Under the pieces are notes generated by a model. The model ran no database searches. It worked only from the letters and a program-made list of their open reading frames with translations, and had not been told where the DNA came from. From NCBI GenBank assembly GCA_002633005.1, contig NMRA01000147.1:126001-190000 (forward strand): 64,000 nt of DNA. The letters run 5' to 3'. This document shows positions 51,001-63,000 of the stretch, piece after piece. Both the position numbers and the translations under genes were made by a program. Source of the DNA: Phoronis australis (lineage: Eukaryota > Phoronida > Phoronidae). How positions within the stretch are numbered: position 1 is the first letter of the stretch; every line of letters starts with the position of its first letter.

Positions 51001-54000
51001 ATAAATATGGTCTACTTCAATCGGCCAAACCCCACAGTTTTCCCTGATCAGTGGGGTTGTGACGTCATCTTGTTTAGTGGGAATGTTCACAGCATGCCAG
51101 TGTTGAGTGAGGATAGCAACTTCCATTTGATCTAATCTTCTCAAAATCTTGTCCAACAAGATGGTATCGAACATAATTTCTGTCTTTTTACGGACGCAAG
51201 TCCCATCATCATCCTACTGCACAAAAGTGGAATCAAAGCAATATTTGAAGTCAACTTGGGACATTGTTATAAAGTCCCACAACTTAAAATCTCCATCAAC
51301 TTGACCTTTGAACTGTAAGTGGTACTGAACACTGTCATCCGGAAGCCCATCTTATTTCGATAACTCATCACTAACTCTAAAAACCAAAATTTGAAGTACA
51401 GTCACCTGTTTAAGTCCTGCCAAAGCCAACAAGATTTCGTCTTCATTTTCAACAATCTGTCTCAATGCAACGGTCTGAAGTTTATCTAAAATGGAGATAA
51501 TAAACCATTCAGATTTCAGCTTGTCGATGGAACGATTATAGCTTTGGTGTGCACATAATAATAGCTGAATTAAAAGAGTGATTATTTCAATAAATCGATC
51601 GGTGCAGGGATTTCACCTTAGTCTGGCTTCTTTCCAAAGTTTTTAATGAATGAAGAATTTCATGATTACCTTCGACACAGACAAATAACAATTCAAAGTT
51701 CACTACTTAGTCACAACAGAAGTACTACTGTCCTTAGTTTAACAAAACATTTTGCTTAAACCCCAGGCACGGGTCCCCTTGTAAACATTACAGCAGATGT
51801 AATCAAACAGCAGCCTGTTGCAATGAAGACCAAGTGAGGCATGACTGATTGGGTCAAGGAGTTACTCACCGATGTGCACGTCTAGTTTAGTAGCGCAGTA
51901 TTGGTGCATGGTTGATATGTCATTTAGTTTACCCTGCAGAGCAGATGTCTCAGTCTGAGCATGTCGCAGCTCCTGTAAATACAAAAACTGAGTGTTTAGC
52001 TCAGCGCAGATGAAGAGGTATGAGCTCAGCTGTCTGCCTCAACTGAACGATAGCTGAGCTCACAATTTATGACAAAGGGAGAAAATACGAAAACAAATGA
52101 ATGAACTAGCTGCTAGTTCATTCAATTGTTTGTGTTTTGACATGAACTGTCAGCTATCAATTATTTGAGGCAGACAGTTGAGTTTGTTCTTCTATGGTGG
52201 TCCTAAACATTATGCAGGACGTTATTGACAAGTGTGAGTATTAAGCCAATATCTACAAAACTATAGATTTTTAACTCGGTTAAAGTACACATTTTCTGAA
52301 AGTAGAAAGCAAGTACCGTATTCGCCGTAATAACTGCCCATACCCCTATAAGCGCCCCCCCACGCGTTTTCAGACTTTGCTAAAATAAGCGCCCAGTCCA
52401 TGAACGTGTACGTGCGAAAAATGCCTTACCTACAGTCCTAAAATTCTACAGTAACGTCTTCAATTTATCAATAATATTCGACAGTCCTGAAAAAAATCAT
52501 TGTGCGCAAAATTAGTAGACCACGAGCCTCGCCGCTACGTTGGTATTTAGCCGTGACTATACATTCCAAACTTCCGCCATGCCTCAAAACGAACACAAAA
52601 GTTCTGCTAATATTGCGAGGACCAATGGTCTGGCCTTTCAGAACAGAAGTAGTGTACTTGTCTACGGGAGTGCTTTGTAGATATTTCCCACTTTCAACAG
52701 GAATCCAAATTTCTCTGACACGTGGAAACCGCGAATCAAAGACTAATAAAAAGCTTGGCCAGTGTTAAAAGCACGTGGCCAGGAAGCGCGCGCTACATCC
52801 ATGAACCTGTCATCACAGGCATTAGTTGGGAACTATCCATTCATGAAACGGGTAGCATAGCATTGGCAAGAAATGAATATTGGCACTAATTTCTGACAGT
52901 TTCTCATACAAAAAAAAATGTTTGCATTATTTTCAAGACGAATTGAAAAATAACTGTCAGATAGTCACGTACACATCCAGCCACATGGCGACTAATGTGG
53001 CCTTACTGAGACAAATGTCAAACGTTTTTAGCATATGAGACCGGCAAGTGCTGAATGAAACACGCTCTGGTTTAGGCCTACTGCTTGTACAAATTTCTTT
53101 AGATACAATGCACATCTAGCTCGTTAGACTGTGTGGCTCTGGCCAAAAGACGGTTTCTGCTCTGGCAAATGAACTCTGGTGACACGCACGTGCTCGCTTA
53201 CTCACAAATGAAGACAACTTCAAAACAAACGTCACATGACAACAACATTGTGTGTTCGTCCAGACACTTTTCTCATGTTGCCGATCATACATGTAGATGG
53301 CACAATGTAGCACAGATTTGAACTGTGATTTTGCCGTGATCCCGACTCCACGGGAACTTAAAAATCTTAGGGACGCTACTTGGAAAACAAAAGGAGGATT
53401 TCAGATAATTTGTTTGAGTCGAAACTGTATTTTTATTCAAGCATTCAAGTCGCTTTATCGACGATTGCGAGGCAGACAGTCGGCGAGTTTTCGCCCTGGG
53501 ATTTCAGCACAATTTTCTGTAAAATGATCATAATTTAGCAGCAAAGTTTGATAGCAATGCACCACGGTTTTGTAGAAAGTCTTTCATAGATTACAGATAC
53601 GTCACAAAGAGTAAATATGATGAATCTTAGCTTCCGATTTCACCCGTTTCAGAGACCGGGTTTCAACGCCTTGGGTTATAATAAACGCCCTCCCTCAAAC
53701 GAACTTTTCTAAGCGTCCTGGGTGGTTATTACGACGAATACGGTAGTTGATTTTTAGCTTTTATACAACCTCTTGTGTAATTGATACTCTTTTTCAGGAA
53801 AATTTAGCAAAAAAGAAAATTAAATAAATATACATTCATAGCAAAAGAACGTTAACAATACCATGACAAAATGTATATGTTCATGAGGAAATTTAAAAAA
53901 CGTTGTTAGTTTTCTAAATATCATTTTGTTTGATGTAACTTTTGATTTTGTCAAAAAACTCATGAAAGCCCAAATTTTATATAACCACAAAATGTAACTG

Positions 54001-57000
54001 AAAGTGGAACATTTCAGAAACAATCGCCTAAAAGCATGTTGGAGAAGAGTGCATAAAGCCAAGTATTTGAAAATATCACATGAATCTGATCAACCATTTC
54101 CAAGATATGATGTACAGAAGTTAGCCAAATCTGGACATTTTCCTAATGTTGTCCATAAGTTTAACGGATCCAATTAGTATACAGTTCTATCCAATGCATT
54201 TTAATAATTAAAATGCTCAAAAGTCAATGGTTTTCCACTTCAGGGTGACATTATTCTATTTGTTGTAATAAACAAACTTACGTTGGAACCTTTTTTGTGT
54301 TTAGACTTGCGTGAAGGCATCGTCGCATATTTGTAGTCACCACTGCTGCGCAGGCTTTCCAATATTTTCAGCTTGTCACGTGACGTGTCCATGCGTGCGA
54401 TGCTATTGGCTGACAGAGTGGGCTTAAACGCTGCTGGCCTCGTCGCCACTTCAAACCCAGGTTCGCTTGCAGTGGATCCTTTTCTTGAGGTTGGCACCTC
54501 ATCTTAATATGAGTAAGTTTTAAATTAGAAAAAATTAAAGAGAGTCCGTGGCAGTTAATTGCACCATTTGTGTTCAGCCATGATGTTAACATTCAGCTGC
54601 ATTAAAGTCTATTGACAAACGGCATGGAATCAATATCAAATGTGAGACACTTTTTCATAAGCAATCTCAAAATCGTGGTCTTGTTGTTTTAACACATAAT
54701 GGAAACATGTGTTAATTGAATTATTAGATGGTATTGTTTTAACAATATCACGTAAACAAACACAACAAGCAAACATAAACATGCAGAATGGCAGCGATGC
54801 ATTTTTGGTAAAGATATGAAGCATGATGAAACCTACCAGGAGATTTATCTGTAACCAAGTTCATGGGTTCACTGGTCGACTTGGACATCTGCGAGTCTGT
54901 GGCAGTGTCGCGAGAGGGTGAGACTTTGATCCTCCTGGTTAGAGTAGCCAAGCCAGAGATAACTGGGTTTGGCTTGTATTTTTCTGCACAGAGAGAAATG
55001 CATAAATTGTAAGCTGTTATCAGATCTGGTTGGCCTTATAATGTTGCAACTTTCTCCATTGCAATCATGAATTAGTCCTNAATTTCTTTAGATACAATGC
55101 ACATCTAGCTCGTTAGACTGCGTGGCTCTGGCCAAAAGACGGTCTCTGCTCTGGCAAATGAACTCTGGTGACACGCACGTGCTCGCTTACTCACAAACGC
55201 AGACAACTTCAAAACAAACGTCACGTGACAACAACATTGTGTGTTCGTCCAGACACTTTTCTCATGTTGCCGATCATACATGGAGATGGCACGATGTAGC
55301 ACAAATTTGTACTTAAACCTGCCGTGATACCGACTCCACGGGAACTTAAAAAACTTAGGGACGCTACTTGGAAAACAGAAGGAGGATTTCATTTTTTATT
55401 CAAGCATTCAAGTCGCCATATCGACGATTGCGAGGCAGGCAGTCGGCGAGTTTTCGCCCTGGGATTTCAGCACAATTTTCTGTAAAATGATCATAATTTA
55501 GCAGCACAGTTTGATAGCAATGCACCGCAGTTTTGTAGAAAGTCTTTCATAGATTACAGATATGTCACAGGGAGTAAATATGATGAAACTTAGCTTCCAA
55601 TTTCACCCGTTTTGGAGACCGGGTTTCAACGCCTTGGGTTAAAATAAGCGCCCTCCCTGAAACGAACTTTTCTAAGCGCCCCGGGTGGTTATTACGGCGA
55701 ATACGGTAGTTGATTTTTAGCTTTTATACAACCTCTCATGTAATTGATACTGTTTTTCAGGAAAATTTAGCAAAACAGAAAATTAATATACATTCATAGC
55801 AAAAGAACGTAAACAATACCATGACAAAAATTTAAATGTTCAAGAGGAAATTTAAAAAACGTTGTTAGTTTTCTAAATATCATTTTGTTTGATGTAACTT
55901 TTGATTTTTTCAAAAAACTCATGAAATCCCAAATTTTATATATAAACTGAAAGTGGAACATTTCAGAAACAATCACCTAAAAGCATGTTGGAGAAGAGTG
56001 CATTAAGCAAAGTATTTGAAAATATCACATGAATCTGATCAGCCATTTCCAGATATGATATACAGAAGTTAGCAAAATCCGGACATTTTCCTAACGTTCT
56101 ACATATTATTAAGCTTAACGGATCCGATTAGTATACAGTTCTATCCACTATGGTTTTACATTTCAGGGTGACGTTATTCTATTTGTTGTAATAAACAAAC
56201 TTACGTTGGAACCTTTTTTGTGTTTGGACTTGCGTGAAGGCATCGTGGCATATTTGTAGTCACCACTGCTGCGCAGGCTTTCCAATATTTTCAGCTTGTC
56301 ACGCGACGTGTCCATGCGTGCGATGCTATTGGCTGACAGAGTGGGCTTAAACGCTGCTGGCCTCGTCGCCACTTCAAACCCAGGTTCGCTTGCAGTGGAT
56401 CCTTTTCTTGAGGTTGGCACCTCATCTTAATATGAGAAAGTTTTAAATTAGAAAAAATTACAGAGAGTCTGTGGCAGTTAATTGCACCATTTGTGTTCAG
56501 CCATGATGTTAACATTCAGCTGCATTAAAGTCTATTGACAAACGGCATGGAATCAATATCAAATGTGAGACACTTTTTCATAAGCAATCTCAAAATAGTG
56601 GTCTTGTTGTTTTAACACATAATGGAAACATGTGTTAATTGAATTATTAGATGGTATTGTTTTAACAATATCACGTAAACAAACACAACAAGCAAACATA
56701 AACATGCAGAATGGCAGCGATGCATTTTTGGTAAAAATATGAAGCATGATGAAACCTACCAGGAGATTTATCTGTAACCAAGTTCATGGGTTCACTCGTC
56801 GACTTGGACATCTGCGAGTCTGTGGCAGTGTCGCGAGAGGGTGAGACTTTGATCCTCCTGGTTAGAGTAGCCAAGCCAGAGATAACTGGGTTTGGCTTAT
56901 ATTTTTCTGCACAGAGAGAAATGCATAAATTGTAAGCTGTTATCAGATCTGGTTGGCCTTATAATGTTGCAACTTTCTCCATTGCAATCATGAATTAGTC

Positions 57001-60000
57001 CTGCCAGTGTCTGAAGTTAACGATTTTGTGATTTTGACCATGTGGTAAATTGTGATTCTAAAGGTCAAAGCAATAAATGAACTGATCTTCTAGGCTTTTC
57101 CACTTACTAACACAAGCAAGTGCCTTAAAACTACTCAAAATTTAGCGTAAATTGCTACTGTGTTCAAAGAATTACCTGTTTTTTCTGATTTGTTAGCTTT
57201 GTCTTCTGCTTTTTTCATTCCCACAATGCCCCACTCAGGAAGTTTGCGCTTAAATGTGTACAGAGGAGGCTTCGGGTAGGCCTGTTACAAAATGCACACA
57301 AATTATGTTATTGAACTTAAAGACATTTCTAAATTTCAAATATCAAATAAACACCAAAGGTGACTAAAATAAAACTACAAGCAGACGTGAAAAAGAAAGG
57401 GCATGCCAATTTAAAACTGGATATTAGATAATTTTGATTATGCCTCCTGCCTTGCTTCATGACAAACGGATTTAAAAATAACAATACAAGTGACAGTAAA
57501 TCCATGAATCAAAATATTGCAACAAATGTAAGGTACTCTTCATAGCAAAGGAAGGGGAAAAACAAATACAATTAAAGACAATCTAGTTTGATACACAGTA
57601 CAATGGAGTTACTCGGTTTTTTTTGTTAACTGCTAGACTAAATGAGATTTACTATGTAACAGTAAGGTGTAACTGTCACCAAACACCACACAGTGAATTT
57701 GTAGTAAGTCCTTGAAAAATAGATAAATACGAGACCATAAGCATAGTTGGTTCCGGTTTGTGGTTTTTTGAAAATTGAGTTGGCTGCATGGTATTTTTTA
57801 CAGGTAGTTGTTCACTTTTTCAAAAAAGAAAATCCGCCCGAGAGGAGCAAAATGATGCAGAATTTGCTTTTTAACCTCATTGTTTGATGGTGTTTCAACC
57901 TTGCTTAACCACGGTTGTGCAGCTTTTCATAAAAACATGAGATCTAAGCTGAAATTGATGCAGGCAGGTCTCTTTATCAGGTCAGGTCTCAAAATGAGTC
58001 AGGGAAAGGACCAGAACCAACTTTGGTTTTGTTTGGCCAAACCAAACGCTGACGTGATGCAATATGAAGAGTAGAAAAACAAGAAAGACAACAAAGATGT
58101 AAAAAGTTACGGGCCATTGCCGACTAAAATTTATTGATTACAGGTGTGAAACAACGATGGAACAGATATATTTTAACAACTGAACATTCCGAGCCCTGCG
58201 CTCTTTGTTAGTGGGGTTATGTAAAATACTTCTGACTGGAGAAGGAAAGTGTTCTGTCTGTATTCGTCTTCTTATCTATTATGAAGTTATGTAGGATTCC
58301 TAGAAAAATTTCAAATTTGGCCAACTTCGGAACATCACATGTGACTCAGAAATGGCCAATTGAATTCTTATATAATGGTACTTCTGACACTATGCTATAT
58401 GCGCTGTTCTCCAAAATGCCATTAGAAATTGTTTTCAAATTATTCCAATTTTGCATGAAGAGCTAAAAAAATAGAACTTTATAAATTAATAAAAAATCAA
58501 AAGTTGCATATAACAAAAACGAAACTGTAACTGAGTTTTTGAGATTTCTTATTGAACATAATATATTACAACAAATTGGTTGATGTTATAATTGTTACTG
58601 ATATCGTTGTTTTGCTAAATTTTACTCAAGACATAGAAATGTGTCCAACTAATAGCAGATTGGCAAAAATCCAAAAATCAAATAAGCTATCTACTCTAAA
58701 AAAACTTACACTTTTAGAGAGTTAGTGCAGTTTCGAAGGTATTTGGCTAAAGACAAACTTGTCATTAAGGTCCCACACAACCTCGACCCTAGAAAACGCT
58801 CATGCATCGCACGCTACCAGCATCAACAATATGTGTCACCCAATAATGCACCAGCAACTGTACCCATGATTCACCTGTTGGTCTGATGATGAGGGTCCTA
58901 ATCCAGAAATCTACACACATGAATTGTCAAAATGGAGATTAAGATCATGGTTCCAGGGTGACAAAATAAATTATTGCACAACCACTAATATCCCTCTTGG
59001 TCTGCAGCCAGACCTAAACAGTGCAGTGAGAATCAGTGAGCATCTAATCACATGATGGCTTTGTAATAGAGGGATCATTGTCAACTAGGCTTTGTGTCAG
59101 CCAGTGCAGGGAATTAGCTGAATGTTATCAGGGGCAGCTAAAGCAGACCAGTTCCATAACACAATCGCCCACTGGCATCCTGCAGATAGGTAAATGGGGA
59201 ATAGCTATTTGTGTTGATTCATGGTCCTGGCAGGTGAGCACAAGAAAAACTAAGACACAACTACAGCTAAATTCCCCAATATGGAAGGGAGAGAATTCAA
59301 ATTTGATAGGCACTCGGAAGTACTGTTCTGGATCAAATTCAGTTACTAGTAACACCACATTAACAGCCAAATTTCTAACCACTTGAAAGGAGCTCTACTT
59401 ACATTTGGTTCTNACCCACAATGCACCATTTTAACCTAATTTCAATATGGCGTCGCTGCAAATCCGCTATTAGCTGAATGTTATCAGGCGCAGCTAAAGC
59501 AGACCAGTTCCATAACACAATCGCTCACTGGCATCCTGCAGATAGGTAAATGGGGAATAGCTATTTGTGTTGATTCATGGTCCTGGCAGGTGAGCACAAG
59601 AAAAACTAAGACACAACTACAGCTAAATTCCCCAATATGGAAGGGAGAGAATTCAAATTTGATAGGCACTCGGAAGTACTGTTCTGGATCAAATTCAGTT
59701 ACTAGTAACACCACATTAACAGCCAAATTTCTAACCACTTGAAAGGAGCTCTACTTACATTTGGTTCTCTCAGATAAAGCGCCCTCTGTATGATGTTATT
59801 GACATCACACACAGGTGGGTATCTCATGAGAATGTGCAAACAGGTTGGATAATCACTGCTCAGCACTGAAATGGAAACACGAGTGTGATAACATAAATTA
59901 CAAACAAGTGTAAACGTTATACTTAACTGCAGTACCTACATGTATAAATAATAACATTCAGCTTAAAAATATCTGTTGTCTAAAAGATTTTGTGAAACTT

Positions 60001-63000
60001 CTGACATAAATACAATATTACGGAAACCATGACCATTTCATCAGGACCACCCATGCGGTCAGAGGATATGCCTCGGAACAATTTCCCACTGATTCCCTCA
60101 ATCACACCATCTACAGGTCACTCGTGGAGTTGCCTGGCAACCCGTCAAGACATCGTTAATGCTTTGGTAGTCACTTAAACATTCACTAGTATGCAACATT
60201 CAGTTAGTTATAAATCCCACACACTCAATCAAGAGAAATTATACCAACTACTGGGGTCTACTTCATGAAAAGTGACTCAAGACAGAAATCAAACATATCA
60301 ACATACACTCCCACGTCACAATATCACCGAATAAAAGCTTTTACCACGTAATTTTAGTACATCACAGTTTCGAAATAATTTATGAGAATCATCGATACAA
60401 CTAGCAGTTGTGGGTATATTTTCAAGTACCTTATACATTTGTTGAAGCGAGATAAAATTATTTTTCGGAAAAACTGTGTGAAAAATAGAGTGAATTTCTT
60501 TACTTACTGTCAAGTAACTTTTTATGAAATGGCCCCTGGGGAAAAATTTTTGTTGATAAGGGAGATAACTCACACACATCTCTAATGTACATTAACATAG
60601 ACACAAACAGATAGTCAACAAGGTCGAAGCTGATGGTGTCGGCGAAGATGGCATCCCAGACTGCCAGTAGATCTTGCATAGGAAGCTCTCGACCAAACAG
60701 TAATCGCACCCATCGACTGTAAATAAATGTTATATGTGTTGTGCTGTATTGTCAGACAGTTATCAGGCATTATTAGGTACATTGATTTCACAAAATTAAG
60801 GCCCATTCATAACAACTTAACTGCAGTATTAGAGGAACACTGCAAAGTGCATGGAACCATTCAGACTGGTTTAAGCAGTTTGATGCATCGGTCATAGAAG
60901 TGGTTGTAAGATGGCGCCACGAAAACATTATGCAGGCTCAATTTTTTTAACATGACTTTATTTATTTAGTTATCTCATACATTGTCAGACAATGAATGAA
61001 ATGAAGTGCTTATGGTGATGGAATGATGAATTTTATTAAATAAAATAATATCGAAAATACTACACGATGACAGCGACACCTGTTGGCAACTCTGATGACA
61101 CCATTGTTACGATTTCATTTGGCATCAAGGCATCAAAGCATCAATGCTCTGCTCTGCTGTTAAATCCACCTGCTTGCTGCAAAATAAACTTGCGCTCCTA
61201 GCCTTGACCAAAGACTACTTGAAAAGTTCGGCAAAAAACTAAATGACGCACTAGAAACTGACAGCGAAAACAACCTTGGCGTGGGAAGAATTTGCTGGGT
61301 TCGTAACAAACCCTGCTGCGCCAACACAACTTGAAGTACCCTGCTGCGTCATTTGATAAACGGCCATTGGGATCACAAACCACGCAACATCATTGGACTT
61401 CAGCCAACCACAAAACAGGGACATTCTCGGTGAGAAAAGTAATTTAATTTACAGAAATTATCAGGACAGCGGAATCCAATCTACTACCTCAGTAACCGCA
61501 GCTGAACACACTGCCACTGAGCTAAGTTCCATTTCCTAACTAGGAAAGTATTTTAAGTGTACTTAATAAATGGTTAATGATTTCTGATCAGCTGATGTAT
61601 GACAAACAATGTCGAGAATAGGCAATTTGTAATAAAATCACAAAAAACCACCTGACTTTGTTGTTTTATAGCTTTGGCCAAAGGTAATAAGTTCAAGAAG
61701 TCTATCTCAAAAATGCAGCGCCATCCTTCAAAATTGTCAGTTTGGCTCAGATTTTGGGATACCCTCTCTCGTTTGGCGAGTTAGCATTCTGGTTATTGAT
61801 GAAACAACAGCCAAGCGGAGTTCATTGATTATTTTTTAGTTAACATACAACAAACAACACTAGAAAGACCGTGGTTCAGCAGCATTAGAGACTTTTCTGA
61901 ATCATGAACGAAAGCCATGGACTCTTTTTTTATTTACTTGACCAACACCTAAACTTACATTCCATATATCTGTGGCGCAATATCAAGTCTCTCTAAATGC
62001 ATATAGAGTTCACAGTCGTACTTCTTGAGAATATAGTCCTGTATCCGCGTCAGTTTGGTCACGATGGCATTAGACGGGTTCAGTTGGTCGGTTCGTGAGA
62101 AAGGCTGGATGTGAGCTATGCTGGTTGTGGCTGGCTAGGTTAGGGAGTGACACAGCATAACATATTAGAATAACTACTCCTAATGGATATTACACACTGT
62201 ATAATCTCACCAATTTAGGATGCAGTATGGCAGATACACAAGTAAGTGATATTCTAGTCATTCACATTTTTCATGAAAGATAAGTAGCACACAATAAAAG
62301 GCTTCATTAGTCTTCACGTGTTGTCATGGCAACTATTGGAACTTTGTTTCGAGAACCTGTGGGCACCCATAACAATGTTATTGGAATTTGAAATATGAAA
62401 AAAGACCAATCTTCGCAACTGCTTTTGTCTGAAGTTGGTGAGATTTTACTGCAACATCTGTGAAAGTTGCATAAAAGTTATACACCGAATAACGACGATG
62501 ACGTCAACATACTATCAAACCTCACGCTGTCATGTGGCGGCATGCAACAGTAATCTAACTTATCCATTGGGTAAGCGTTCGCGTTTTAAGCATCGCAGCT
62601 CTGAACCATACTGCCAATAGGTTCGAATAGAGACATGGTAACAACTGTTCCAGTCAGTACAGTAGAGAAGACCAATTCTAAATGGTCAAAAATCCAACAA
62701 AACTAAATATCAGTGCTGCATTTCGCCATGCCAAACTGGGTGAAAAAGAAAAATTGAAAAAGGCCTCGACTTGTAAAATTGGTCTCGTAATATTGCTTAC
62801 TGTGAACTTTGACAGGATTCAATTTCCACAACGAACAAGAACATTGGTATCGGACATGAAATCTTATCACTGCATCGAATATTGAGAGACCCATTTTACT
62901 CAAGGAGAAGGCTTAATTTGATTTTCATTTTTAACAAGTGACTCAAGGTAAAATGCAGCCGGTTAGTATGGTTCGTACCACAAAAAGACTTTAGTATATA

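Larger units (their letters stand above)
53094..57002. repeat. assembly-level tandem duplication meeting at N 55080
   Basis: Copy 1 is 53094-55079, copy 2 is 55081-57002. They share transposon, intron and two TBC1D5 exons with few substitutions and several small indels. Copy 1 stops and copy 2 starts exactly at the single N, which fits two alternative haplotype contigs joined end to end. Confidence 0.85.

Noticed and set aside
53116-55392. Repeated 65-95 codon minus-strand frames with many Cys and Arg
   Set aside because: They lie inside the inverted-repeat transposon, differ between the two allele copies by extension and show no domain.
59078-59738. Repeated 84-codon minus-strand frames
   Set aside because: They lie in a TBC1D5 intron and occur twice only because of the assembly duplication.
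62610-62640. ggttcgaatag as a tRNA B box
   Set aside because: No A box or cloverleaf at the required distance.
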